Part shown: positions 31,443 to 40,378 of the stretch, in pieces
Position numbering within the stretch: position 1 is the first letter of the stretch
How the letters are laid out: the number at the start of each line of letters is the position of its first letter
Origin: Streptomyces sp. NBC_01235
GTDB taxonomy: Bacteria > Actinomycetota > Actinomycetes > Streptomycetales > Streptomycetaceae
DNA length: 64,000 nt
Reading direction: 5' to 3'
Assembly (NCBI RefSeq): GCF_035989285.1
Contig: NZ_CP108513.1
Location: 5,146,001-5,210,000, forward strand
Translations under genes and position numbers: made by a program
Notes under the pieces: generated by a model
Seen by the model: the letters and a program-made list of their open reading frames with translations, nothing else
Told to the model about the DNA's origin: nothing
The model's database searches: none

Positions 31443-33854
31443 CTACGCCGTTCGTGCCGTGCCCGTGCCCTTCTCCGCGTCCAGCGCGTACACGCAGCGG
31501 TCCTTGCTGCACGCGTACACGACGCCGTCGCGGACCACCGGGGAGCCGGTGATCTCGCCGCCGGTCGCCAGCTTCCAGCGCAGCCGGCCGTCGTCGGCCT
31601 TGAGCGTGTACAGCAGGTGGTCCGTCGAGCCGAAGTGGATACGGCCCTCCGCGACCGCCGGGGCGCCCACGATGTCGCCGCCCGCCTGGAAGCGCCACTT
31701 GGGCGTGCCGGTGACGGCGTCCAGGGTGTACAGGCCCTTGCCGCTGCCGACGTGGACATGGCCGGCGGCGACGAGGACGGGGTCGACGGAGGCGCGGGAC
31801 TCCGTCGCGATGCGCCAGCGGTCGCGGCCGTCGGTGGCGTCGATCGCGTACACCGTGCCGAGGTAGTCGGCGAGGTAGACGCCTCCGCCGGTGACGGCCG
31901 GGCCGGGGACGAAGGCCGGCGGGGACAGGAACACCGCCGGGGCCTCGAAGTGCCAGCGCACCATGCCGCTCGCCACGTCGACGGCGAGGACGCGGGTGCC
32001 GGCGGAGAGGTAGACGTAGCCGTCGGGGGCGGGGGTGACCCGGACCGGGACGCCCCCGCAGGAGGCCGTGTCGCCGATGGGGTAGGACCAGCGTTCCTCA
32101 CCCGTACGGGCGTCGAGGGCTCTGAGCCGGGCCTCCTGCCAGACGTAGACCGTGCCCTCGTGGAGCGTCGGGCCGGCCTCCGGGGCCTCGAAGTCGGTCT
32201 GGCAGCCGCTGATCTCCCAGAGCTTCTGCCCGTTCGAGGCTTCCCAGGCCTGCACTCCGCCGCCGCGGGTGCCGGTGACGACCGTGCCCCGGTCGGCCTT
32301 GAGCGAGTACACCCAGGCGTCCGTGGACAGCCGCCACAGGTCGCCGCCCTCGCGGGCGTCCAGGGCGAACAGGGTGGGGCCGTCGGAGGCATGGACGCGG
32401 CCGTCGGCGACCGCCGTCGACCAGGCCACGTCCCGCGTCTTGAAGCGGCGCCGGCCGGTGGCCACGTCCAGGGCGTGCACCTCGAAGGAGGTCACGTAGA
32501 CGAGGTCCCCGGCGACCGACGGCGTGCCCCACACGTCGTTCGACATGCGGAACCGCCAGGGCCGCCACCCCGCCGGGGTCTCCGCGGGCGCGCCCTGGGC
32601 GGCCGGTACGGCGGTGTCGGCGCCGTTGACGCCGGGGCGGGGGCGGGCCCAGTTCGCGACCAGGCCGGGCTCGGCGACCGGCGCCTTCACGGCGGCCGTG
32701 GCACGGACGTCGGCGACGCGCGGGCCGGGCCCGATCGGCACGGCCGCGCCCGCCAGCCGGACGGGACCGGCGTCGGGGGCGCCGACGGCGACGGGCCCGG
32801 CCGGGAGCGCCGGACGGGAGAGGACGACGGGGTCGTGGGAGGGCGGGGGCGGTACGGCCGCGGCGGGCCCTCGGCCCATGCCGCCACCGCCACCTGCGAG
32901 GCCGCCGACCACACCGCCGCCGCTGCGGGGGCTCGCGGGCGCCGGTTTCGGCGCCGGGCGGCCGCCGCGGCGCGTTTCGATGAGGGTGACCGCCTTCTCG
33001 GGCAGCCACGCCGACGCCGTACCGCTGTCGTCGGAGCCGGAGCCGAAGAGGTGGGGGGCGAGCTGGGCCTGGAGGTCGGCCGGGCCCGGGCGGGCCGTGG
33101 CCTCCATCTGCATACAGGACTCGATGAGCGGGCGCAGCTCGTCCGGGAGGCCCTCCAGGTCCGGGCCTTCGCGCAGCAGCATGAAGACCGTCTCGACCGG
33201 GTTGGCGCCGTGGAAGGGCGGATGGCCGGTGGCGGCGAAGACGAGCATCGAGCCGAGCGAGAAGACGTCGCTGGCGCCGGTCACGCTCCGCGAGTCCTTC
33301 GCCTGCTCGGGGGACATGTAAGCGGGGGTGCCGACGGCGACGTTCGTCATCGTCAGACGCGTGTTCGAGACCCCGGACGCGATGCCGAAGTCGATCACCC
33401 GGGGCCCGTCCTCGACGACGAGCACGTTCGACGGCTTCAGGTCACGGTGGACCAGCCCCGCCCCGTGGATCGACTGGAGGGCCTCCGCCACACCGGCTGC
33501 CAGCCAGCGCACCGCCTGGGCCGGCATCGGCCCGCACTCGTTCACTATCTCTTCGAGGGAGGGCGCGGGCACGTACGCGGTGGCCAGCCACGGCACGGCG
33601 GCGCGCGGATCGGCGTCGACGACGGCGGCCGTGTAGAAGCCGGAGACCGCCCGGGCGGCCTCCACCTCGCGCGTGAAGCGCACACGGAAGAGCTGGTCCT
33701 CGGCGAGCTCCGTACGGACCGTCTTGATCGCCACGCGCCGGCCCGAGGCCGAGCGGGCCAGGTAGACCAGCCCCATGCCGCCGGCACCCAGCCGTCCCAG
33801 CACCTCGAACGGCCCGATCCGCCGAGGATCGTGCTGCGTCAGCTGATCCACCAC
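31443..33854 (-). CDS. Ser/Thr protein kinase with PQQ-like beta-propeller
   Basis: 803 residues from GTG 33854 (GGAGG 10 bp upstream; a GTG directly after is also possible). Residues ~12-265 are a complete Hanks-type kinase: [20 protein letters not shown] (Lys), [25 protein letters not shown] and [11 protein letters not shown] Pro/Gly/Ala-rich linker at ~280-420 contains no obvious membrane segment. The rest is a PQQ/PknD-type propeller with repeated (T/S)[24 protein letters not shown] blades ([43 protein letters not shown]). The propeller probably senses a ligand or recruits substrates. Single-gene unit. Confidence 0.93.
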   Translation of the reverse strand: MVDQLTQHDPRRIGPFEVLGRLGAGGMGLVYLARSASGRRVAIKTVRTELAEDQLFRVRFTREVEAARAVSGFYTAAVVDADPRAAVPWLATAYVPAPSLEEIVNECGPMPAQAVRWLAAGVAEALQSIHGAGLVHRDLKPSNVLVVEDGPRVIDFGIASGVSNTRLTMTNVAVGTPAYMSPEQAKDSRSVTGASDVFSLGSMLVFAATGHPPFHGANPVETVFMLLREGPDLEGLPDELRPLIESCMQMEATARPGPADLQAQLAPHLFGSGSDDSGTASAWLPEKAVTLIETRRGGRPAPKPAPASPRSGGGVVGGLAGGGGGMGRGPAAAVPPPPSHDPVVLSRPALPAGPVAVGAPDAGPVRLAGAAVPIGPGPRVADVRATAAVKAPVAEPGLVANWARPRPGVNGADTAVPAAQGAPAETPAGWRPWRFRMSNDVWGTPSVAGDLVYVTSFEVHALDVATGRRRFKTRDVAWSTAVADGRVHASDGPTLFALDAREGGDLWRLSTDAWVYSLKADRGTVVTGTRGGGVQAWEASNGQKLWEISGCQTDFEAPEAGPTLHEGTVYVWQEARLRALDARTGEERWSYPIGDTASCGGVPVRVTPAPDGYVYLSAGTRVLAVDVASGMVRWHFEAPAVFLSPPAFVPGPAVTGGGVYLADYLGTVYAIDATDGRDRWRIATESRASVDPVLVAAGHVHVGSGKGLYTLDAVTGTPKWRFQAGGDIVGAPAVAEGRIHFGSTDHLLYTLKADDGRLRWKLATGGEITGSPVVRDGVVYACSKDRCVYALDAEKGTGTARTA

Positions 33855-34074
33855 TTGCCTGCCACCTCCCCGTACGAGCCGCGTCACCCACTTGTGTACA
33901 CGGCCCCGTGCAGCGTCTCACCACCGCACCGCCATGGCGGCACGCACCCCGATTCTTCCTGGCCGGGCGGCTGGTTGCGAACCCCGGGGCAATAGGGGTG
34001 TCTTATTTCATATGCGGGCAAAAAATCCTCACTTCAGGACAAACCCGCCGGTGAGGGGGCCGCTGAGCGGCCGC

Positions 34075-34830
34075 TCAGTGCTCGAGCAGCGCGAACGACG
34101 CCCCCTGATTGTCGGTGACGACGGCCACCGTGCCGTACGAGGCGCTGAACGGCCCCGCCTGCACCCGCCCGCCGAGCCGGCTCACCGCGCCGAGCGCCGC
34201 CTCGCAGTCCTCGACGCCGAAGTGGACGAGGAAGTGCGGCGGCATGACGTCGGGGAAGACGTCGGCGACGGGCGCCCGGCCGAAGTCGGGCTTGGCACCG
34301 GGCCCGAAGAGGGCATCGTGGAAGAGGTGGCCGTAGAACGTGTTGGCGGTCTCGATGTCGCGGGCGTAGAGCTGCGCCCAGGCGAACGTGCCGGGGGTGT
34401 GCCGGACGCCGAAGCCGGCGTGGCTCCCGGCCTGCCAGAGGCCGAAGACGGCGCCCTCGGGGTCGGCGGCGAGGGCGGCGGCGCCCAGCCCGCCGACCGG
34501 GAACGGGGCCGTGATCACCTGTCCGCCGCCCGTCTGGATGCGGCGTGCGGTGGTCTGCGCGTCGGGGGTGGAGAAGTACACCGTCCAGACGGTGGGCATG
34601 CGGCCGTCCGTCTTGTGGGCGAGCGCGGCGACGGCCGCCCCGTCCTGCCGGGCCCACACGGAGTCGCCCCGGCCCTCCGGCCGCTCCTCGAAGGTCCACC
34701 CGAAGAGCTCACCGTAGAACCGCTTGCCTGCGTCCACGTCGGGGAGCTGCGCGTCCACCCAGCAGGGGACGCCCTCCGGGAATCCCCCGGGGGTTCCCGC
34801 CGCGTGCACCGATGCCCTGTTTTCGGCCAT
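34075..34830 (-). CDS. Two-domain VOC (glyoxalase-like) protein
   Basis: 251 residues made of two vicinal-oxygen-chelate modules: residues ~18-130 (PCWVDAQLPDVDAGKRFYGELFGWTFEE ... AVFGLWQAG) and ~140-251 (FAWAQLYARDIETANTFYGHLFHD ... VTDNQGASFALLEH). This is the CFP32/hydroxylase-like layout common in Streptomyces. Metal residues are not classical in each half, so enzymatic activity is uncertain. ATG at 34830. Upstream is the TetR gene on the other strand. The 220 bp downstream to the kinase gene hold a 16-bp palindrome CTGAGCGGCCGCTCAG at 34063-34078 over the stop codon and no gene I can see. Confidence 0.88.
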   Translation of the reverse strand: MAENRASVHAAGTPGGFPEGVPCWVDAQLPDVDAGKRFYGELFGWTFEERPEGRGDSVWARQDGAAVAALAHKTDGRMPTVWTVYFSTPDAQTTARRIQTGGGQVITAPFPVGGLGAAALAADPEGAVFGLWQAGSHAGFGVRHTPGTFAWAQLYARDIETANTFYGHLFHDALFGPGAKPDFGRAPVADVFPDVMPPHFLVHFGVEDCEAALGAVSRLGGRVQAGPFSASYGTVAVVTDNQGASFALLEH

Positions 34831-34955
34831 GCAGCCAAACTAACGGCGGTCCACCCGGCGCGCAGACCCGGGCGCGACCAGGCACACCCGCCTCCGGACG
34901 CCCGTGCACCCCATTTGCAGTCGGCCGAATCGCGCTCCGATCACCCCTCGGTAAG

Positions 34956-34970
34956 CTGACGGCATGACAG
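34956..34970. promoter_or_regulatory. Degenerate CTGACG-type site over TetR start codon
   Basis: CTGACG-GCA-TGACAG: left half perfect, right half with two mismatches to CGTCAG. It overlaps the ATG at 34964 and the likely -10 TAAGCT (34952-34957) of a leaderless transcript. Compatible with weak autoregulation, but the match alone is not significant. Confidence 0.35.
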
Positions 34971-35611
34971 GACAAGTGCGTACCGTCGACGGCCGCGTGG
35001 CCGGTCGGCGCGGGCAGGCGACGCGGCAGAAGCTGCTCGACTGCCTCAGCGAGATGCTGAGCTCCTCTCCGTACCGCGACGTCAAGGTCATCGACGTCGC
35101 CCGGAAAGCGGGCACTTCGCCCGCGACGTTCTACCAGTACTTCCCGGACGTCGAGGGCGCCGTACTGGAGATCGCCGAGCAAATGGCCGCCGAGGGCGCC
35201 GAGTTGACCGAGCTGGTCGCGGGTCGGTCGTGGGTCGGCAAGGCGGGCTGGCAGACGGCGCAGGAGCTCGTGGACGGCTTCCTGGAGTTCTGGCGGAAGA
35301 ACGACGCGATCCTCCGGGTCGTCGATCTCGGCGCGGCGGAGGGCGACAAGCGCTTCTACAAACTCCGTATGAAGATCCTCAACTCGGTGAACAACTCCCT
35401 GTCGGACGCGGTCGCCGAGCTGCAGTCCAAGGGCAGGGTCGACAAGGACGTGAACCCGGCCGCCGTCGCCGGTGCGCTCGTCGCGATGCTCGCGGCGGTC
35501 GCCTCGCACCAGAAGGGCTTCCAGGCGTGGGGCGTCAAGCAGGCTGAACTCAAGCCGAACCTGGCGCTGTTGGTGCATCTGGGCATCACGGGCAAGAAGC
35601 CGACGAAGTAG
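34964..35611 (+). CDS. TetR-family transcriptional regulator
   Basis: 215 residues. Residues ~15-65 are the TetR helix-turn-helix: RRGQATRQKLLDCLSEMLSSSPYRDVKVIDVARKAGTSPATFYQYFPDVEGAVLEIAEQ. The C-terminal helical ligand domain follows (WQTAQELVDGFLEFWRKNDAILRVVDLGAAEGDKRFYKLRMKILNSVNNSLSDAVAELQ). It converges on the Ddn-like/acyl-CoA dehydrogenase operon that carries the CTGACG operator and is the only TetR gene in the window. It is therefore the best local candidate for the repressor of the twelve-site regulon; ligand would be a CoA ester or substrate (inference). Confidence 0.9.
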   Translation: MTGQVRTVDGRVAGRRGQATRQKLLDCLSEMLSSSPYRDVKVIDVARKAGTSPATFYQYFPDVEGAVLEIAEQMAAEGAELTELVAGRSWVGKAGWQTAQELVDGFLEFWRKNDAILRVVDLGAAEGDKRFYKLRMKILNSVNNSLSDAVAELQSKGRVDKDVNPAAVAGALVAMLAAVASHQKGFQAWGVKQAELKPNLALLVHLGITGKKPTK

Positions 35612-35647
35612 CCCGCCCGCGCCACTCTTACGTCACGTCCTGTCTGC

Positions 35648-35697
35648 CAGGCGGCGGTTCACCCGGTCGTTCGTTCGCCCGGATGGGCCGCCGCCTG
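35648..35697. terminator. Long-loop inverted repeat between TetR and Ddn-like gene
   Basis: CAGGCGGCGG (35648-35657) pairs perfectly with CCGCCGCCTG (35688-35697) across a 30-nt loop, in the 111-bp convergent gap. Candidate bidirectional terminator; the long loop makes it less certain. Confidence 0.45.
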
Positions 35698-35722
35698 CCG
35701 CGTTGCCGACGAGGCGCGCCCT

Positions 35723-36208
35723 CTAGGGCCCGTCCTGGCTTCTGGGAACGATCCGGAACAGCCGGATCTCCCGCTCCACCCGCGCCTGGTACGCGGCGTA
35801 CGGCGGCCAGAACGCCAACAGTTCCTTCCAGACGGCCGCCCGTTCCTCCCCCGCCAGCAGCACGGCCGTCACCGGGATGTCCGTACCCTTCCAGCTGATC
35901 TCGGCGTCGGGGTGGGCGCGAAGGTTGGCGGTCCAGGCGGGATGACCGGCGCGGCCGAAGTTGGAACCGATGAGGATCCAGCTCCTCCCGCCCTCCTCGG
36001 GCATGCAGGCCAGCGGCGTCCGGCGCGGCCGCCCGCTCCGCGCTCCGGTGCAGGTCAGGATCACCCCGGGCAGCATCTGTGCGCTGAGCAGCACCTTTCC
36101 CCTGGTGAGGCGGTGGACGGCCCGGTCGAGGGCGGGGATGACATGCGGGGCGACCTTCGCGAAGCCCCGGGTCGAGGACACCTTCTGGACGAATCGGACG
36201 CCGATCAC
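35723..36208 (-). CDS. Deazaflavin-dependent (Ddn/DUF385) oxidoreductase family
   Basis: 161 residues, split-barrel fold. VILTCTGARSGRPRRTPLACMPEEGGRSWILIGSNFGRAGHPAWTANLRAHPDAEISWKGTDIPVTAVLLAGEERAAVWKELLAFWPPYAAYQAR is the full family pattern, including the F420-binding TGRxSGxPR-like loop. GTG at 36208 overlaps the stop of the acyl-CoA dehydrogenase (GTGA), so the two are coupled and both are under the operator at 37462. Could act as an F420 redox partner or a reductase of the unsaturated CoA product (inference). Confidence 0.9.
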   Translation of the reverse strand: MIGVRFVQKVSSTRGFAKVAPHVIPALDRAVHRLTRGKVLLSAQMLPGVILTCTGARSGRPRRTPLACMPEEGGRSWILIGSNFGRAGHPAWTANLRAHPDAEISWKGTDIPVTAVLLAGEERAAVWKELLAFWPPYAAYQARVEREIRLFRIVPRSQDGP

Positions 36209-37440
36209 ACCGAGACCTCCGCCCGCTCGAAGAGCCCGGCGCGGTCGGCCGCGTGGGCGCGGAGCCGGTGCACGGGCCCGAACAGCAGCTCGTCGCCGGC
36301 CGCCCGCTTGAAGTACAGGTGGGCCTCGTGCTCCCAGGTGAACCCGATACCGCCGTGCAACTGGATGCCCTCGGCGGCGGCACGGCGCAGCGCCTCCAGC
36401 GCCTGGGCGAGCGCGAGGCCGCCGACCCGCTCCTCGTGACTGTCCTGGCCGGTCGCCCAGGCGGCGTAATAGGCGGCCGACCGTGCGGCCTGGACCTGCA
36501 CGTACACATCGGCCAGCCGGTGCTGCACCGCCTGGAAGGAGCCGATGGTCCGCCCGAACTGCTCCCGCTGCCCGAGGTACTCGACGGTCCGCTCCAGCAC
36601 GCGGTCGGCGGCCCCGACGGCCTCGCAGGCGAGGAAGGCGGCGGCGAAGTCGCCGGTGCGGGCCAGGGCTTCGGTGACGTCCACGCCCACGCCCACCTCC
36701 TCGTCCTCGCCCTCGCCCACCTCCGCCTCCGCCTCGCCGAGCAACTCGGCTTCCACATCGCGGAGTTGAACACGAGCCTGCGGACGGGTCGCGTCAAGGG
36801 CCGTCTGCCGGGTCCGGACGAGCCCGGCGGCGTCCCCCGCCACCAGGAACAGCAGGGTGCGCGACCGCACGAACCCCCCGGTGTGCGCGGCGACGACCAG
36901 CAGCCCGGCGCTGTGCCCGTCGAGCACCTGCGCGGCCTCCCCGTACAACCGCGGGCCGTTTCCCGTACGGCGGGCCTGGACACCCCCGGCCCGCCCCCCG
37001 CCGGACCAGTCGCCGCCGCCCGGTCCGGTCAGGGCGAGGGCGGTCGTGAGGGCGGGTGCGGGGACGGCGAGGGCGGCGGTCAGGGTGCCGTCGGAGATCC
37101 GGGGCAGCAGGTCGGCGCGCTGGGCGTCGGTGCCTAGGGCGAGGATCAGGGGCGCGGCGAGGACGGAGGTGGCGAGGAGCGGGGAGGGCGCGAGGGCCCG
37201 GCCTATCTCCTCGGCTGCGAGGGCGAGGTCGGCGCGGGGGCAGCCGACCCCGCCGTACGCCTCCGGGAGGGCGAGTCCGGGCAGGCCGAGCTGTTCGGCG
37301 AGGGCGGTCCAGAGGGCGGGATCGTGGCCCGCGGGGGTGTCGACGGCCGCCCGCAGGTCGTGGGGACCGGAGCGTTTGTGGAGGAGTTCCCGCAGCGTGC
37401 GGCGGATCTCGCCCTGCTCGGCGGTGAAGTTGGGGTTCAT
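36205..37440 (-). CDS. Acyl-CoA dehydrogenase
   Basis: 411 residues from ATG 37440 (GGAG 8 bp upstream). N-terminal helical domain MNPNFTAEQGEIRRTLRELLHKR, LALPEAYGGVGCPRADLALAAEEIGRALAPSPLLAT, then a middle domain, and the C-terminal FAD domain FGRTIGSFQAVQHRLADVYVQVQAARSAAYYAAWATGQD and GIQLHGGIGFTWEHEAHLYFKRA. The middle domain contains an unusual Glu/Gly/Val low-complexity stretch (EAEAEVGEGEDEEVGVGVD). Proteins of this type in steroid catabolism act as heteromers with a second FadE; no partner gene is seen here. Oxidises an acyl-CoA to the enoyl-CoA. Confidence 0.9.
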   Translation of the reverse strand: MNPNFTAEQGEIRRTLRELLHKRSGPHDLRAAVDTPAGHDPALWTALAEQLGLPGLALPEAYGGVGCPRADLALAAEEIGRALAPSPLLATSVLAAPLILALGTDAQRADLLPRISDGTLTAALAVPAPALTTALALTGPGGGDWSGGGRAGGVQARRTGNGPRLYGEAAQVLDGHSAGLLVVAAHTGGFVRSRTLLFLVAGDAAGLVRTRQTALDATRPQARVQLRDVEAELLGEAEAEVGEGEDEEVGVGVDVTEALARTGDFAAAFLACEAVGAADRVLERTVEYLGQREQFGRTIGSFQAVQHRLADVYVQVQAARSAAYYAAWATGQDSHEERVGGLALAQALEALRRAAAEGIQLHGGIGFTWEHEAHLYFKRAAGDELLFGPVHRLRAHAADRAGLFERAEVSV

Positions 37441-37461
37441 GGATGACGCTCCCCTCCGTAT

Positions 37462-37476
37462 CTGACGGTCCGTCAT
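37462..37476. promoter_or_regulatory. CTGACG-N3-CGTCAG operator, site 7
   Basis: CTGACGGTCCGTCAT, one mismatch at the last base. 22 bp upstream of the acyl-CoA dehydrogenase start (37440, minus strand). Confidence 0.75.
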
Positions 37477-37534
37477 GTTAGGGCGGGAGCAGGGGAATGC
37501 CCAGAGAGCCGGCATCTGTCAGGGCAGGCGTTAT

Positions 37535-37549
37535 CTGATGTACCGTCAG
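37535..37549. promoter_or_regulatory. CTGACG-N3-CGTCAG operator, site 8
   Basis: CTGATGTACCGTCAG, one mismatch (T for C at base 5). It ends 4 bp before the ATG of the second thiolase-like gene (37554). The embedded TACCGT (37541-37546) fits a -10 for a leaderless transcript. Confidence 0.75.
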
Positions 37550-37553
37550 ATTC

Positions 37554-38723
37554 ATGGCATCCGGCACCCGGAAAGTGGCCGTGGTCGGCGTCGCCCTCTC
37601 CGACTGCGGCCGAGTGGACGACGCGACCCCGTACGCCCTCCACGCCCAGGCGGCCCGCCGCGCACTGGCGGACGCGGGGCTGGGGCGGGAGGTGGTGGAC
37701 GGCTTCGCGTCCGCCGGCCTGGGCACCCTCGCCCCGGTCGAGGTGGCCGACTACCTGGGCCTGCGTCCCACCTGGGTCGACTCCACCTCGGTCGGCGGCG
37801 CGACCTGGGAGGTCATGGCGGCACACGCGGCCGACGCCATCGCCGCCGGTCACGCGAACGCGGTCCTCCTGGCCTACGGCTCGACACCCCGCGCGGACAT
37901 CAAGGCGGGCCGCCGCACCGGCACCTTCGCCTTCGGCGCACGCGGCCCGCTCCAGTTCGAGGTCCCGTACGGCCACACCCTGATCGCCAAGTACGCGATG
38001 GCCGCCCGCCGCCACATGCTCCAATACGGCACGACGATCGAACAGTTGGCGGAGGTCGCGGTCCAGACGAGGACGAACGCGGCCCCGAACCCCGAGGCGA
38101 TGTTCCGCGACCCGATCACGGTCGACGACGTCCTGTCGGGCCCGATGATCGCCGACCCGTTCACGAAACTCCACTGCTGCCTGCGCTCCGACGGCGGCGC
38201 GGCGGTGCTGCTGGCGGCCGAGGAGTACGTACGCGACTGCCGCGCCGCCCCGGTGTGGATCCTGGGGACGGGGGAGCATCTCTCGCACGCCTCGATGTCC
38301 GAGTGGGACGACTTCACGGTCTCCCCGGCGGCGGTGAGCGGTCGGCTGGCGTTCGAACGGGCGGGGGTGCGTCCGCAGGAGATGGACTTCGCCGAGATCT
38401 ACGACGCGTTCACCTACATGACGCTGGTGACCCTCGAAGACCTCGGCTTCTGCCCGAAGGGCGAGGGCGGCGCGTTCGTGGAGAAGGGCCGGCTGACCCG
38501 GTCGGGAGCACTGCCGGTGAACACGGACGGGGGCGGCCTGTCGGCCCAACACCCGGGAATGCGCGGGCTGTTCCTGCTGGTGGAGGCGGTACGGCAGCTG
38601 CGGGGGGAGGCGGACGGCCGTCAGGTACGGGGACGGGACGGAGAACTCCCCCGGCTGGGAGTGGCCTCCGGCACCGGCGGCTGGTTCTGCTCCTCGGGGA
38701 CGGTGGTGCTGGGACGGGACTGA
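37554..38723 (+). CDS. Thiolase-like protein lacking the nucleophilic Cys (Ltp2-like)
   Basis: 389 residues. Thiolase fold with VAVVGVALSDCGRVDDATPY, WVDSTSVGGATWEVMAAHAADAIAAGHANAVLLAYGS, MDFAEIYDAFTYMTLVTLEDLGFCPKGEGGAFVEKGRL and LPVNTDGGGLSAQHPGMRG. At the position of the catalytic Cys the motif reads GGATWE, so claisen/thiolase chemistry is unlikely; HDCF is replaced by YDAF. Both features match Ltp2-type retro-aldolases. No DUF35 gene is adjacent; the DUF35 gene at 51247, under the same operator type, may be its partner. ATG at 37554, no ribosome-binding site, operator 4 bp upstream. Confidence 0.88.
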   Translation: MASGTRKVAVVGVALSDCGRVDDATPYALHAQAARRALADAGLGREVVDGFASAGLGTLAPVEVADYLGLRPTWVDSTSVGGATWEVMAAHAADAIAAGHANAVLLAYGSTPRADIKAGRRTGTFAFGARGPLQFEVPYGHTLIAKYAMAARRHMLQYGTTIEQLAEVAVQTRTNAAPNPEAMFRDPITVDDVLSGPMIADPFTKLHCCLRSDGGAAVLLAAEEYVRDCRAAPVWILGTGEHLSHASMSEWDDFTVSPAAVSGRLAFERAGVRPQEMDFAEIYDAFTYMTLVTLEDLGFCPKGEGGAFVEKGRLTRSGALPVNTDGGGLSAQHPGMRGLFLLVEAVRQLRGEADGRQVRGRDGELPRLGVASGTGGWFCSSGTVVLGRD

Positions 38724-38774
38724 CGACTGAAGTCCGCCGACGGCCCCACGGTCCTGTCCTGCCAGTCTTCTCCC

Positions 38775-39179
38775 ATGTCCGCACGCAACCGAAGACTGCC
38801 CCGGCACCGCGCCTGGCCCCTGACCACCACCGACATCACCGAGTGTCTCGGCGCCTCCATGGCCCACGTCACGGACCTGGAGTTCCTCACCGGGCACGGC
38901 AGCGGAACCATCGTTCTGGGCGCCGCATGGATCGCTCCGCATCCCCGCAACTACGGCCGCGGCATCCACCCGGACTCCGTCGGCGTCCGTATAGGCGTCC
39001 ATCCGGTCGACGCCACCGAACGTGCCGCCACCCGCGCCGTTCTCCGGGCCCAGGCCCTCCCCCAGCTCCTGGAGTGGGTCGAGGGGACGATCACCGCCGA
39101 CGAAACCTGGCGCCTGACCCCGCACCAGCACTACTGGCGACTCACCGACGGCCACCTCACCCACCGCGACGAGGCGTGA
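38775..39179 (+). CDS. Hypothetical protein
   Basis: 134 residues, soluble, no signal peptide. Predicted mixed alpha/beta with DLEFLTGHGSGTIVLGAAWIAPHPRNYGRG, VRIGVHPVDATERAATRAVLRAQALPQLLEWVEG and a final HQHYWRLTDGHL. I do not recognise the family; it resembles small Streptomyces-only proteins of unknown role. ATG at 38775 without a clear ribosome-binding site, 51 bp after the thiolase-like gene, so co-transcription is possible. Confidence 0.7.
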   Translation: MSARNRRLPRHRAWPLTTTDITECLGASMAHVTDLEFLTGHGSGTIVLGAAWIAPHPRNYGRGIHPDSVGVRIGVHPVDATERAATRAVLRAQALPQLLEWVEGTITADETWRLTPHQHYWRLTDGHLTHRDEA

Positions 39180-39247
39180 ACTCAGCCCGGCAGCGCTGTC
39201 CCAGCAGGTCACTCACGTGGCTGGGCGCCGCCCCTCCGCACGGGGGC

Positions 39248-40378
39248 TCAGGCGGATCCGGTGAGCTTCGTCAGAAAGCCGGCGTTCGCAGCGATGTCGT
39301 GACCGAGTACGACGGAGTGATGCGGCAGCAGGGCCAGGCGTCGCATGACCTCCTGACGGGACTCCGCCGTGCCGCCGCCGTCGACTCGGGCCACCTCGAA
39401 GAGGTCGGGGTAGCGGTCCTCCGTCTCCCCGCTCATGAAGTCATGCTCGCCCAGGGATCGGCCGCCCCCCGCCGTGGCCGGGACGGCTTCGGCCTCGACG
39501 CGGGGGAAGAGTAGGGCCGCAGCCCCGCCGCCGGTCGCCAGCCGCAGACCGAACCAGCGGCCGAACTGGTCCGGGAAGACCTGTGCCTTGAGCTCCCGGC
39601 CGCTCTCCCACAGCGGCTCGCGGCACCCGACGAGCAGGGCGTCCGTCACCCGCTGGTCCTGCGTGGGGTGCAATGCCTCGCCGGACCGCAGACGCTCACG
39701 GGCGATGTCGAACCAGTGAAGCGCGTCGAGCAGGCCGAGGCCGACGGCTGCCGCCGACGGCCACGGCAGCACGTCCACACCGCCGGACTCACCGGGTCGG
39801 ACGAACACGCGGTCATTCGCCAGCAGTTCCCACCCATCCTGGTTGGCCAGGGCCAGCGCGGTAGTGGTCTTGCCAGCGCCCTTCCTTCCGAACGTCAGGA
39901 CCACACGGCCGTCCTGGACGACCGCCGAGGCGTGCAGCACCGACCAGCCGGACCGCAGCAGCACCCCGCGCATCACCTCACGGGCCAGGCGGGCGGTAGC
40001 GGTGGCCACCGGTTCTGTGGCGCAGCCGTAGACGGTCAGCCGCGCCGAGCCGGGCTCGGATCGGTAAGCCAGGCCCTCCTGCGGAGAGACGGCCCGGATG
40101 ACACCCTCGGCCGTGTCGCGGGCCACGAGCGTCTGCGCCTTCGCGTAGGTGGTGCTCGTGTGCGGGGACTGAGTCACCGTCAGCGCGGCTTCCGCGTACT
40201 GCTCGGGGCTCACCACGCCGTGGACGAGCGGGCTCGCGCAGATACTTTCCGACGGCACGTCGACCGCGTTCCACCAGGGCCCGAAGTAGCGGGCCGACCA
40301 GTCGGTGACAGCCTGGTCGGCGGAGACGACGGTCACGGCCGCGGCAGCGGCCTCGAGCCGGGTGGCACAGATGGTCAC
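39248..40378 (-). CDS. HprK-like P-loop kinase/ATPase
   Basis: 376 residues. The C-terminal half has the HPr-kinase-like core: SVLHASAVVQDGRVVLTFGRKGAGKTTTALALAN (Walker A at ~164-171), then ELLANDRVFV. The N-terminal half (~1-130) is unrelated to HPr kinase and may bind a substrate. Homologues of HprK occur as tailoring kinases in peptide clusters and as orphan proteins. GTG at 40378 overlaps the stop of the LDH-like gene (GTGA). Last gene of the five-gene operon 43445-39248. Confidence 0.82.
   Translation of the reverse strand: MTICATRLEAAAAAVTVVSADQAVTDWSARYFGPWWNAVDVPSESICASPLVHGVVSPEQYAEAALTVTQSPHTSTTYAKAQTLVARDTAEGVIRAVSPQEGLAYRSEPGSARLTVYGCATEPVATATARLAREVMRGVLLRSGWSVLHASAVVQDGRVVLTFGRKGAGKTTTALALANQDGWELLANDRVFVRPGESGGVDVLPWPSAAAVGLGLLDALHWFDIARERLRSGEALHPTQDQRVTDALLVGCREPLWESGRELKAQVFPDQFGRWFGLRLATGGGAAALLFPRVEAEAVPATAGGGRSLGEHDFMSGETEDRYPDLFEVARVDGGGTAESRQEVMRRLALLPHHSVVLGHDIAANAGFLTKLTGSA

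Noticed and set aside
39338..39352. Additional CTGACG half-sites, e.g. near 7705, 18840, 39345 and 40388
   Set aside because: Only a left half without a matching right half; expected by chance.
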